Positions 21,828 to 30,964 of a stretch of DNA of 64,000 bases are shown here, one piece after another. The position numbers and the translations under genes are program-made. Position 1 is the stretch's first letter. Each line of letters opens with the position of its first letter. A model generated the notes under the pieces. That model saw only the letters and a program-made list of their open reading frames with translations, searched no databases and had not been told where the DNA came from. This DNA is from Lepidostoma basale (Eukaryota > Arthropoda > Insecta > Trichoptera > Lepidostomatidae), in NCBI GenBank assembly GCA_022606425.2, contig JAHDVF020000053.1, positions 1,550,001 to 1,614,000 of the forward strand. The letters are read 5' to 3'.

Positions 21828-21890
21828 TTTGTCGCGACAGATGTTTCGGTAACCGTTGTAAGACTCGTCAGGTCTAACAATAAACTTTTC
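21828..21890 (-). repeat. Fold-back family I core
   Basis: The minus strand reads 'gacctgacgagtcttacaac', 'ggttaccgaaacatctgtcg'. Notably this copy has CTGACGA-G, the exact hammerhead-type heptamer, but its hairpin is imperfect. It is a single diverged arm. Confidence 0.55.
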
Positions 21891-21914
21891 ACAATAATTT
21901 TTTTAATTATTAAC

Positions 21915-22062
21915 ATGAAACTGGCAAAAGAAGAATGAAAGTAGAATAAATGTAGTAGAAATGACATGTCTAAGACGAATGTGTGATAAATCTGTATATG
22001 ATAGAGTATCAAATGCAGGTGTAAAAAGTGGCGTTGAAGATATAATAAGGTGAGGAAGAAGC
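21915..22062 (+). mobile_element. Non-LTR retrotransposon fragment, family R3 (5' part only)
   Basis: The plus strand gives LAKEE*K*NKCSRNDMSKTNV-like text matching the NAVEMTCLRRMCDKSVYDRV part of R3 ('gtagtagaaatgacatgtc', 'aagacgaatgtgtgataaa'). It lacks the 3' hairpin and tail. Confidence 0.55.
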
Positions 22063-22084
22063 GGGAGTTATATATATAAAAAAA

Positions 22085-22395
22085 AATTATATAAATAAAA
22101 CAACTTTGTATTTAACCACGGTAGGGTTATTATATTGATGCCAACTAGTTTCACTTGGACCCAAGTTTCACCAGGGGAGTATAACAACTGTTAGTTGTTA
22201 TACTGCCCTGATGAAGCTTGGGTCCTCGCGAAGCGAAACTAGTTGGCATCAATATAATCCACCCTACCGTGGTTTAATACAAAGTTGTTTTACAAGGATT
22301 AATTGTATCTCAATAGAGACGAAGATGCAAATTGTTTTCTGGGAACAGAAGCTGGTGGCCGAGTCGCTTAGTTGTTTTATTTACATAATTATTTA
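22085..22395. repeat. Fold-back family VII, large palindrome
   Basis: Left arm 22097-22180 and right arm 22195-22296 pair over about 65 bp ('aacaactttgtatt', 'accacggtaggg', 'atattgatgccaactagttt'). The plus-strand core is perfect: CTGATGA (22208-22214), A, GCTT (22216-22219), loop, AAGC (22231-22234), GAAAC (22235-22239). A tail beginning 'ggattaattgtatctcaat' follows; its mirror occurs at 39055-39085. Confidence 0.8.
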
Positions 22396-22559
22396 AAATG
22401 TCTAACCACAAAGTGAGTGGTTCATATGAAGAATTAAAAAAATATATGTTATGAGAATGTGGGAATTTAAATAATCTTCCAAATGATTAGAACTGCATAT
22501 CTATATTATCTGTATTCTTATTTATGAATGATAGTGTTTATACACGCTGAGTGCTGAGA

Positions 22560-23390
22560 TGAAGTTGATTATATAATAGTACGTACGTATTTACAATGTG
22601 TTTGAATGCATATTGCATACTGTGGCGTTACAATTATGGCCATATCAGTATGGCGAGGGTGCTATCGCCAAGTTGAGCGTTTTGCATGCCCGATGGAGAG
22701 TTGAATTTGGAAAATAGCAAGCCACGTCCAGCGTCCGGCGACAAGCGCCGGGACAGTCACGGCGGCGGTGACTTAAGTGCTCATTTGTTTTTACGACTCA
22801 GCGGTACAGAGAGAATGCGAATTCCAGCACACCTGCCTCTAAATAACGATAAGAGAACATCGCAAAAACACCTGAATGCGTACTGCTTAATAAAATGTAA
22901 TAAAAAACACTCAAAGGGGGCGTGGTCTAAGAGCAGATGGGCGTTCCTTTACGCCGTCGTCTTCGTTACCCAGCCGGGTAAAGCCGGTTATCTCTCTCCG
23001 CGTCTTTGGGCGATTGTATTGTGCCGTCTCGCTCGTTCGCGTTTCCTCCGGTGTCGCCGTAAGAATACGGGCATTGTTGAACACTTGAAGGATGTTTTTG
23101 TATCTTTTGTTTTATTCGTGCGGAGTAATGCTCGGTTTTTGTTGGCGAGCGCTGGTGTTGACAGGCCAGTGGCGCCGTTTGTTTTCCCAGTCGAAAATTT
23201 ATGATAATCCGAAAAGGTTTTTGATGGCAATAATTTGCCGACTCTTAATCAAGTAAATCGCACAATAAAGCCTGCCCACAAACACCCAATTGTCATAATT
23301 CTCCTAATCCAATACAGCTAAACCCTACTTTATTTTAAGTGTAAAATAGAGGAAAAAGTATGAGTATTAAATAAAGTATGAGACTAGTTA
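22560..23390. other. CpG-rich island with a 172-codon open frame
   Basis: The 22620-23230 segment is unusually GC- and CpG-rich. A plus frame is open from 22686 to 23201 (MPDGELNLENSKPRPASGD at the start). The protein has several Cys/Arg-rich and hydrophobic parts, but I recognise no domain. The minus strand is also open for 80 codons, which lowers the weight of openness. It may be an exon of an unknown gene or a regulatory island. Confidence 0.25.
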
Positions 23391-23397
23391 CTATAAA

Positions 23398-23850
23398 GGA
23401 GACGAGACATTCACTTGGGTGTCCATTTCTTTCGACTGATAGGCGGTTGTATACACAACTCAGAAATCCTGAGTGATGTAGGTCTGTTCGTCCCTGATAA
23501 TTATCTTCGACAAAGGGGCCATAGATTGTTTTATCTCCCACGATGCAGAACCAACCTGCCAATGGTTATGCCGGTAGGTAGAGCAATATCTTTGCTTAAT
23601 CGTATCACCTCGGAGTTTGACATATTTTGTGATAGTTTGGCTCATCTGAGGGAAGTACTATCTTTATTATAATTGTATGGTATATTTATTTTATTAATTT
23701 GTCATGCATCTTATGTTTCTCGCTCTTTTTATTAATCGATTATGTAGTACTTATTATTGTGTATCTCTAACTTGTATCTTTAGTGTATTTGAAAAAAATT
23801 CTGTTCTGCTTTCGATATGTTTAAAATAAATAAATGAAATGAAATAAAAA
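23398..23850 (+). mobile_element. Non-LTR retrotransposon 3' end, family J
   Basis: The plus frame (23415-23669) reads MGVHFFRLIGGCIHNSEIL, DVGLFVPDNYLRQRGHRLFY, CRTNLPMVMPVGRAISLLNR, then DIFCDSLAHLREVLSLL and a stop. It closely matches the copy at 7951. The 3' UTR ends in a TGAAA / TAAA-rich tail at 23825-23850. The 5' end is truncated at about 23395. Confidence 0.8.
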
Positions 23851-23861
23851 ACAATTATTCA

Positions 23862-24010
23862 CTGCAGTTTCAAGCCTCGGGATTGGTTTGCAGCAATGTC
23901 TTCAGTTTTGTCTTCCACTGCACTCGGTATTCTGTAGACCTCTTCAACTGAACATATGAGACGCAGTTCGTGTCCTCACACACCTGTTTCAGATATTCTC
24001 GTCAGGGGGC
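23862..24010 (-). repeat. SINE-type-A-like 3' module, diverged
   Basis: The text begins 'gtttcaagcctcgggattgg', 'tttgcagcaatg', like the reversed 3' end of SINE type A (57283 and 46609 copies). Beyond about 23900 similarity is not obvious. Confidence 0.4.
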
Positions 24011-24409
24011 CCTTTATAATTTGTTATTTAAAAAAATATTTATATGTTATATGACTGAACATAGTATTTGTTGAAAAAATAATGTAATGTAATTATAAAT
24101 TTACAAGTGTAACTAACTAACTAACAACTACAAGTGTATTCATATTAAATTTAATATTGCCACACGTCCATTTAAATGCTTTATAAAAAATACAGAGATG
24201 GCGAGAACGGCCAAAAAAGCAAAACTCTACAAAAACTTTTTAGTAAAATACAAAGTTACTTCTATTAATATATATTTCTACTTTCTCTTCCTATTTTTTA
24301 TATATTGTGGTTGTAGTTTAATTCTACTTGCTACTATTCCTGGTGTGGTACTAGACATATACTCCTAGCTATATTGTGTTATAGGGAACAAAATAGAAAA
24401 GCGACATGA
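24011..24409. other. AT-rich spacer
   Basis: Nothing is recognised except a short (CTAA)-like run at 24112-24126 that may be the last trace of an R3 tail. Confidence 0.35.
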
Positions 24410-24888
24410 TGTGCTAAACCAGAGGTTCCCAAACTTTTTTGTGCCGTAGAATCCTTGCCGATTTCTTCAATTTTGTGTAGACCCCCTGCTTTAGTAAAAT
24501 TTTTTTTTTTCAGGCTAATATGAAGCAGGAATATGTTGTCGACCTTTTTTTTTTGCTCATTGGGGAAAATTTGCGGGTCGAAACGTTTGGCGACCTTTTT
24601 TTAAAGCTCATTTGGAAAAATCGATGTTCCGATCTTAGCCGAATGAGCTAGAAAAAAAGTCAATATAATAGCTAATAAAAAAGTTGCCAACTATTTCGAT
24701 ATTCGTTTTGCGTTTCAATATTCGGCTTCAATTTAGTTGAACCATCTCGTGGACCTCACATCTCTCACATCTCACATTTACATCTCATGGACCCCCAATT
24801 TTTTTAAAACAATTATTGTAGACCCCTTGCAAGTTATCATAGACCACTGGGGGTCGATATAGACCACTTTAGGAATCGGTGTGCTAAA
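24410..24888. mobile_element. hAT-like MITE with target-site duplication
   Basis: The element (24419-24879) starts 'ccagaggttcccaaact' and ends 'ccactttaggaatcgg', which pair as imperfect terminal inverted repeats. Subterminal 'gtagaccccctg' and 'cagtggtctatg'-like text also mirror. The 9-mer tgtgctaaa flanks it at 24410-24418 and 24880-24888; hAT elements make 8-bp duplications, and one base may match by chance. No transposase is present. The ends resemble widespread 'CAGxGGTTCCCAA' hAT MITEs. Confidence 0.8.
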
Positions 24889-25425
24889 TAATCTGTGAAC
24901 TTATGAATGAAATATGTTCTAAAAAATATTTTACCAGTTGAATCATGAAATGGCATGTTTCAGAAATGTTTGTAGAATGTAATAAAATACAAAATCACAA
25001 TTTTAATCGTCTTCCTTGAGACGTGTCCCTATAAACTGAGTATATAATACGTATTTAGATATTACACGGATTACTAAAATGGAGCAAGGGAGGTAGCTAC
25101 ACGTGTAGTGTCACTAAAACGACAGAAACTCGGACAAACATTCCACCACAATGACAAGAGATCGATAAAGGACGAGGTCCAATGAAGGATAATTGCTTGC
25201 CATAGATACGAAGAAGAAGACCAAAATGTAATTCTTTGATGTAATATATCCTATTGAATATTGTTTCTAAAAATTATTAAATGTTTTAATTTAAAAACAC
25301 TGTTATAAATATCACTATTTTTTTTGGATTGTCGCTTTTCGGGATTTTTCATATTACTTTGACTATTTACATTATAGAGTTTTGTTCCCTAAATGAATTA
25401 AATCTTCATTTGTGAATCTTTATTT
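24889..25425. other. Unassigned AT-rich sequence
   Basis: The stretch 25075-25215 ends in 'gaagaagaag' and has text like a decayed retrotransposon tail, but I cannot assign it. The rest is AT-rich. Confidence 0.3.
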
Positions 25426-25575
25426 ATTTGTAACACCCGATAATGCCAAAATATTTGACGAAACAGCTTCCGTGACAATCCCATAAAAAAGTGATATGCA
25501 TAACTTCAGCGTTTAAATTTTTTAACATTTATTGAAGGGTTTTGGCTAAAACATTGGATTATTATTCAAAATTGT
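25290..25575 (+). repeat. Fold-back family I, diverged
   Basis: The plus strand has 'gtaacacccgataatgcc', 'aaaatatttgacgaaacagc' (25431-25480), a family I core with CCGATAA-T and GAAAC, followed by the tail text 'ggctaaaacattggatt'. The left arm is partly visible at 25300-25335 ('attgtcgctttt'). Confidence 0.55.
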
Positions 25576-25579
25576 ATTA

Positions 25580-26035
25580 TATCATGGCAATGATTCGTTA
25601 AGGCTCGACAGTTCTAATATTGTCATATAAAATATTGTTGCGAATGATACCAAAAAATTGTACTACATAATTGTTACGTACGCCACCCGCAGCCACTGTG
25701 AAATCGCAGTCCAGTGGTGGGGAGGAAACAGTCCATCGTAAAAACACGAGGAGTCTGCTTCCAAGAGTTTACGATAGGTGTCACTGCCTGCATTGTTCTT
25801 GCGGGTCACATCCAGACACAAAGCGCTGCTTCAGACAAAATTAACCGTAAAGTCGGCAATATTGCCAAAAGTCAGCGTGCCAGTTTTGCTTTCACAGCAA
25901 CGAATTTAAAACATCTAGGGAAGCAATCGTATTTTCACATAAAAATGTTTTCATAAGCAAGTATGTTGGAAAATAATAATTCGCATATGCACATTTAATA
26001 TTATATTCACAAGGGTCATAATTTATTAAAAATTA
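25580..26035. other. Unassigned sequence with an 80-codon frame
   Basis: A plus frame at 25714-25953 (MVGRKQSIVKTRGVCFQEF at the start) lies in balanced-GC DNA. I recognise no domain and see no repeat match. It is weak evidence for a gene. Confidence 0.2.
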
Positions 26036-26044
26036 AGCATATTA

Positions 26045-26340
26045 TTAATACGAATGAAAACGATGGTTTTCTAGAAGTTTTAATATATTTTATGGGTATT
26101 TATTGTCTATTAAGTAATGATGAAACTCCTTATTAAATAATTAATTCAATAGAAAAAGTCTGTTTTCTAGAAGTTTTATTGAAATTTTTGGAAACGACAT
26201 GTTTCGCCTTTCTCAGGCATAATCTGGAAAACAGGCGTTTTCATTCGTATTAATTATATTTTATGGTAATGAAATGTTTTGCCTTTTTAAAGCATTAACC
26301 AATGTTTGCCTAAAAAGACGTTTGGTAATATTTTTAATAT
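26045..26340. repeat. Fold-back family II, tandemly broken copies
   Basis: Several family II pieces follow each other: 'gatggttttctagaag' (26065), 'gttttctagaagttttatt' (26162), 'gacatgtttcgcctttctc' (26197), then the mirror 'ggaaaacaggcgttttc', 'attcgtattaattatat' (26231-26268). Both arms and the inner GAAAC motif (reverse) are recognisable, with deletions. Confidence 0.6.
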
Positions 26341-26690
26341 GGGGTTTCACATAATTGATCGTGAAACGTATATTGAACCAAATTGTTGAAAAATGAGATC
26401 CAAATACAACGACAAACGACGTTTTTTTATTTCATTACAATTGTTTTTTCAGTAATTGGTTATTTCCGTTTTCATACATAAGCCTACACCAATTAACTTT
26501 ATAAAAGAAAAAAAAGTAACTCCCTCAATTTATTTATTATAATCATTTATACAAATACGGCTATCATACTCGTATGTAACGTATTAAAGTTAATTGAATA
26601 CTAATTATGAATATCTTTTTATAGAACACCATACACTTATGTAAATTTTATTAGTAAACCTTTATTTGAAATTAAAATATAATAAATTGA
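26341..26690. other. AT-rich spacer
   Basis: No feature was recognised. Confidence 0.4.
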
Positions 26691-26694
26691 TTGA

Positions 26695-26925
26695 TTGTAT
26701 CTTAGACAGTGATGTAAAACTCCGTATTAAATCATTAATACGAAATAAAACTACAGTTTCATAGAAGTTTTATTATATTTTATGGGAATAACGCTTTTTG
26801 CCGTGATAAGGCATTATTAAAAATGACATTTAATAATGCTTAATGATGGCGAAAAATATCATTCTCATAAAGTATAATAAAATTTCTAGAAAACAGACGT
26901 TTTCATTCGTATTAATTATTAAAAA
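26695..26925. repeat. Fold-back family II, full inverted pair
   Basis: The left arm ('gatgtaaaactccgtatta', 'gaagttttattatatttta', 'tgataaggcattatt') and the right arm ('taatgcttaatgatggc', 'aataaaatttctagaaaac', 'agacgttttcattcg') mirror each other around 26820. The inner GAAAC is mutated in both (for example 'gcgaaaaat'). Confidence 0.65.
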
Positions 26926-27059
26926 TATAGATAGTTTAATGGTTGCCCAAAAATTTCATCTTCAGATAGAGTCAAACAAGTGTAGAAGAAAAAGTTGGGG
27001 TTTTTATTCACCTAAAGCCGACAACAGTTGTTTACATGAACATCAGATATTTGATTGAA

Positions 27060-27540
27060 CGATCTTGGGTATAACTCCTTCGAACTGAGGAGGGAAGGAT
27101 TAATATCAACGCATTTTTCAAACTGGTTCGGGACTCTATTAATATTTTTTTAACTACCAAATAGGTCTTTTTGTTCCTGATAATTACCTACGACAGCACC
27201 GACATCAATTGTTCTTTGCTCCGTCATGCAGAACCAACCTGCCTTTGGTGATGCCAGTAGGAAGAGGAATTCGGACGTTGAATCTTATCGTCTCGGATTT
27301 AGACATTTTCAGTGTCAGTGAAGCAGTATTCATAAAAATGTATTACAAATTCCGGAAAGAGTACTGCCTCACTGGCGTCGACATATTTGGGTTCCTTCTG
27401 TATGATTTTTTGGTTTCATGTTGTTTTATCTTTGTCTTATCTTTGTGACACCGTTTTGTGTCCAAATGAGTCGCCTAAATGTTTTTCGTTTGTTATGTCT
27501 CATTTGTGTATTATGTATAAATAAATAATATAAACATAAG
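27060..27540 (+). mobile_element. Non-LTR retrotransposon 3' end, family J
   Basis: The plus strand reads LGYNSFELRREGLISTHFSN (27066 on), VPDNYLRQ-equivalent after a frameshift ('gttcctgataattacctac'), then CRTNLPLVMPVGRGIRTLNL and VSDLDIF. It ends in AT-rich UTR and (TAAA)n near 27517-27530. Frameshifts make it a pseudogene. Confidence 0.75.
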
Positions 27541-27639
27541 ATTGAACATAGTCTCCCGAAAAGCAAAGTATGTCGCATGAGCAACACGAATATTACTTTA
27601 CTTAGATGGCCGTACAACTCTTGAAGAGTTTTACCCTCA

Positions 27640-27915
27640 CTGATTATTTTATTAGAAGCTCCTTGATCCTGCGCCTTTTATTCTCAGCAGTCCACTTTGC
27701 CTGACCTAGCCATATAAACTAGAACATTATTTATTAAAGTGCTATCTAGGCCTTAATTTGGTCGGCCGATGCGTACAGGGTCTTGATTGCTATGATCTTT
27801 CAGGTTCGGCATACCTGCCCAGCTCATGTGCTCGTTATAATGAGCTGCTGGGTCATTATACGAAACTTTTGGATTCTCCTATGCCTCCAAGTTCATACTA
27901 CAGATTTGAATAAAA
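27640..27915. other. Unassigned mid-GC block
   Basis: The text is GC-richer than its flanks and looks like decayed coding or UTR sequence, but I cannot assign it to a family in this window. Confidence 0.25.
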
Positions 27916-28049
27916 TGTTGTTGTTATAATTTTTTTAAACAATTTTGGAATTTATAATAAAAATGCTTCTTTAATTTTCTTTTAACAAGAAAAAAGCTGG
28001 AATCATGTTTATGGTAAAATTTTAAGTTCATATATATTAACACGTCTAT

Positions 28050-28230
28050 CTAGATAATCATTACGAATGAAAACATATATATTTTATAGAAGATTTATTG
28101 TGGTTTATGGCAATGACAGTTTTGTATTTCTAACCCATTATCAAATATCTTTAAAAGGCGAAACATGTCATTCCCATAAGCAATAATAAAACTTCCAGAA
28201 AACAGACGTTTTCTTTCATATTAATGTGTG
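28050..28230. repeat. Fold-back family II, inverted pair
   Basis: The left arm runs from 'tcattacgaatgaaaac' (28057) through 'gaagatttattgtggttta' and the right arm through 'aggcgaaacatgtcattcc' to 'agacgttttctttc' (28214). The right core retains GAAAC. The left inner motif is mutated. Confidence 0.65.
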
Positions 28231-28379
28231 TATGTAATAAGTGCATATTTTGTTCTATTATACTTTCTAATCGATAGCGAATATCAATCAGATGTAGCGT
28301 TCACATTTAGATTTAAAACACGTCTAAATGCACCCTTGAGGTGATTACATCACAAAAACGGCGCTTTATAAGTTACCAT

Positions 28380-28440
28380 ATTATTATTATTATTATTAAT
28401 GATTTAATATGGAGTTTTATATCATTGTTCAAGAAACATG
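28380..28440. repeat. (TTA)n microsatellite joined to a family II tail
   Basis: A run of ATT units (28381-28399) is followed by 'gatttaatatggagtttta', 'tatcattgttcaagaaac', the 3' tail of family II. Confidence 0.6.
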
Positions 28441-28444
28441 AAAT

Positions 28445-28955
28445 CACATGTCTAGAGTTCAACTCACGATACATCGACCTTAAAAATACTTGAGTTCGCA
28501 CTTAACCCGACAATACCGCGACCCAACAATAATCAAAATCAAGTTTAATAGAATCGTCATATCTGCATGTCGAAAGGTGATCTTGAGTGTGTGTTAACCC
28601 TCAAATCGCATTGTGCCGGGCGCGGGGTGTGGGCGACCCGCTCGGGGGAGTTGACGTGTGATTTTCCGCGCGGCTGGGTCCCGCCGACCCCATCACCGCT
28701 CTATTGTTGGGGCGTATTGAAATAGACGCGTGTTTGCCAACTCCGATTCGAGAGCGCCCCGTCATCAAATTCGCCGGGTTGTACGGGCAACAGAATGAAA
28801 TGTACGCAAACTGGAGAATACAGCATCATAGTCGACTTTGCCAGGGAAATTATGCAAGATTAGGTTACGACTATATCAATATTCAGATTTATATATAGAC
28901 GAAAAACTAATCCAACAAACATTTTATGTACTCATGATTTCTTGAATACTTATGT
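28445..28955. other. CpG island-like unique block at 28595-28820
   Basis: The block contains dense CpG (gtgccgggcgcggggtgt, gcgcggctgggtcccgcc). It is not repeated in the window and has no convincing frame (64 codons at most). It is a candidate promoter or conserved element. Confidence 0.3.
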
Positions 28956-28964
28956 AAAATTCCA

Positions 28965-29095
28965 TATTAAATAACTATTGCGAATGAAAATGTTTGTTTT
29001 CTAGAAGTTTTATTATAGTTTATGGGAATGTCAAACATATGATATTGCCTTAGAACGGTGAAACATGTCATTCGCATTAACTACAATATTATGAA
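28965..29095. repeat. Fold-back family II, degraded
   Basis: 'aaaatgtttgttttctagaa', 'gttttattatagttta', then 'gatattgccttagaacgg', 'tgaaacatgtcattcgc'. The central palindrome has shrunk and most of the right arm is lost. Confidence 0.6.
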
Positions 29096-29279
29096 TTCGT
29101 ATTGATTCCTTTTTTTGAAAATTAATCCATTACCACGTTCGTTTCTAAATTGCGTTTTTTCTCTATCGGTTTCAAAAGTCATACTGAGCAATCAATTCTT
29201 TGGACGTGTCTAGGTCAGATAGAAAAAGGTCTTTAGGGATACAAGATAAGTAAAATAGATACCTACTTTTCTAATTTAG

Positions 29280-29560
29280 GTTTGGATAAGCCGGGCGAAA
29301 TACCGGATAGAGCAAGACCTTTGCGAAAGCATTTACAATATTTAATGGAAAGTATTCAAGCTGACTTGGCTAAGCTGAGTGAAAAACCGGATAGAGCAGA
29401 ACTTCTGGGGAGGCCTAAACAGCAATTAATGGATAGTATTCAAACTGATTTGGTTAAGCCAGGTGGAAGGCCGGATAGAACAAGACCTCTGAGATTGCCT
29501 TAAAAAATTTAATGAAGAGTATTTAAGCTATAATAATTTGACCAAGCCGAATGAAAGGAT
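29280..29560 (+). repeat. 84-bp in-frame tandem repeat, possible exon
   Basis: Landmarks at 29288, 29372, 29456 and 29544 show a period of 84, 84 and 88 bp. The frame from 29282 is open for 73 codons. Its 28-residue units read KPGEIPDRARPLRKHLQYLM..., KLSEKPDRAELLGRPKQQLM..., KPGGRPDRTRPLRLP. The units are charged, with helix-like Leu spacing. The sequence just upstream ('cctacttttctaatttag', ending 29279) looks like a polypyrimidine tract plus AG acceptor. A stop follows at 29501. No homologue is recognised. Confidence 0.5.
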
Positions 29561-29734
29561 CTGTTTGGAGCAATCGGCGAAGGATGTAGAAGTTTCTTAC
29601 AGCATCATTAAAAAAGCTAACATTCTTCAAGACGCTTACGGTTACTTGTGCTAAGTTTATGTTATTGACTGATGTGTATCTACTTAACTAAATATTTTAA
29701 ACTGATTGCTTACGCCTAGATTTTATTTATTTAT

Positions 29735-29989
29735 TACGAGATTATACAATAATTAATACGAATGAAAACGTCAGTTTTATAGAAGTTTTATTATATTTTA
29801 TGGGAATGACATGTTTCGCCCTTCTAAGGCATTATCAAAAAACATTTGATAATGCCTTAGAAGGGCGAAACATGTCATTCCCATAAAATGTAATAAGACT
29901 TCTAGAAAACTGATGTTTTCATTTGTATTAATTATTTAATATGGAGTTTTACATCATTGTTCAAGAAACAATAAATACGAGATTATACA
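29735..29989. repeat. Fold-back retroposon, family II reference copy, 14-bp duplication
   Basis: The element (29749-29975, 227 bp) is a near-perfect palindrome. The plus core is TTGATAA (29846-29852), T, GCCTT(AGA)AGGGC (29854-29866), GAAAC (29867-29871). The left arm begins 'aattaatacgaatgaaaac'. The right arm continues past the mirrored point into a tail 'atggagttttacatcattg', 'ttcaagaaacaataaa'. The 14-mer tacgagattataca flanks it exactly at 29735-29748 and 29976-29989, which points to insertion by reverse transcription rather than cut-and-paste. Confidence 0.85.
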
Positions 29990-30700
29990 TTTTTCTACGC
30001 AGTTAAATAATGATTTATAACTTTATCGTCGAGAGAATGATAAATTTTCCCGATGATGAAGGTAATAATATATTAAAAACATGTTGAGAAAACTTGACTT
30101 TAAATGAAACCATGCTGTATTTAAATTAATTGTGAATTCATAAATTTGGAATTCCACAATGTTGACAATTTCAATTCATTAAAAGTATATATGGAGATTG
30201 AGGATGGTTTTTAACTTCAAGGTACTGGTATATTATGCTGTATAAATTAAATGAATACATCAGATAATGGCAACTCTATATTGCATCTGCAACTCTATAT
30301 CGAAATCATTTGAGAAAAAATGTGCAGTCGAATGAACAGAATCCGGGTGGTGGTCTAAAGAACAGAACATCATCTGGTGCCTGATCCAGGGGTCTTGAAT
30401 ATAATTCTATACGCGCTCCAGGTCCTCTCTGAAATTAGGTATCTTAAAGTGTACGGGCAAACCCAATAAAACAGTGTATCTATTTTATATTCAACATCAT
30501 TTTGTTTCGTGGATTCATAAATGAATAATCTTTTAAATTTTATTATAATGTAAAGACAATATGTTTTGGGACACAGAAACCATTTATGAGTGTACGTAAC
30601 AATTACATATTACACACTAAATACATTTATTTTTATTTTTATTTAAAAAAAATCATAATTAAGTGTTGTGTTACGAAGTTTAAAAGATTATTTAGAGTTA
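29990..30700. other. AT-rich spacer with a diverged SINE head
   Basis: Apart from the tRNA-like segment at 30335-30440, no feature was recognised. Confidence 0.4.
30335..30440 (+). repeat. tRNA-derived SINE head, type C, degraded
   Basis: 'ccgggtggtggtctaaag' (A-box-like), then 'gcctgatccaggggtc', matches the minus-strand copy at 2405-2490. The B-box has decayed ('ttgaatataatt'). Confidence 0.45.
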
Positions 30701-30708
30701 ATCAATTG

Positions 30709-30962
30709 ATTATTTTTAATTTCATCTATATGTGATATTATGATAGTTTAATTCTATTTTTCTTTTTTATACACTTTGCATGTACAACACAGTTATTAAA
30801 AAATTAAAATTATATAGACTTGTTTCGTACAAACAGTCCTTCTTCGGAAAGAAAGACTGTTTGTCCGAAACATGTCTATATAATTTTATTTTTTTAATAA
30901 AAATGTTGTATATACAGAGTGTATAAAAAGCAAAATAGAAATATATTATTTTTAATATCATC
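30709..30962. repeat. Fold-back retroposon, family III, 18-bp duplication
   Basis: Inverted arms contain 'gtttcgtacaaacagtcc' on the left and 'gactgtttgtccgaaac' on the right (GAAAC near 30857-30861). The outer arms 'ttttttatacactttgc' and 'cagagtgtataaaaag' mirror. The left arm carries an extra tail of about 40 bp. Flanks 30709-30726 and 30945-30962 match at 17 of 18 bases (attatttttaat-N-tcatc). The layout equals the copy at 8693-9025. Confidence 0.75.
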
Positions 30963-30964
30963 AG

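Noticed and set aside
26045..29975. Clustered near-identical palindromes as a CRISPR-like array
   Set aside because: Spacing is irregular, the units are long with divergent copies, orientation varies and the setting is eukaryotic. They are dispersed fold-back elements.
29735..29989. Family II fold-back as a classic DNA-transposon MITE
   Set aside because: The ends are asymmetric (one side has an extra tail) and duplications are 12-14 bp and variable, unlike the fixed short duplications of cut-and-paste MITEs.
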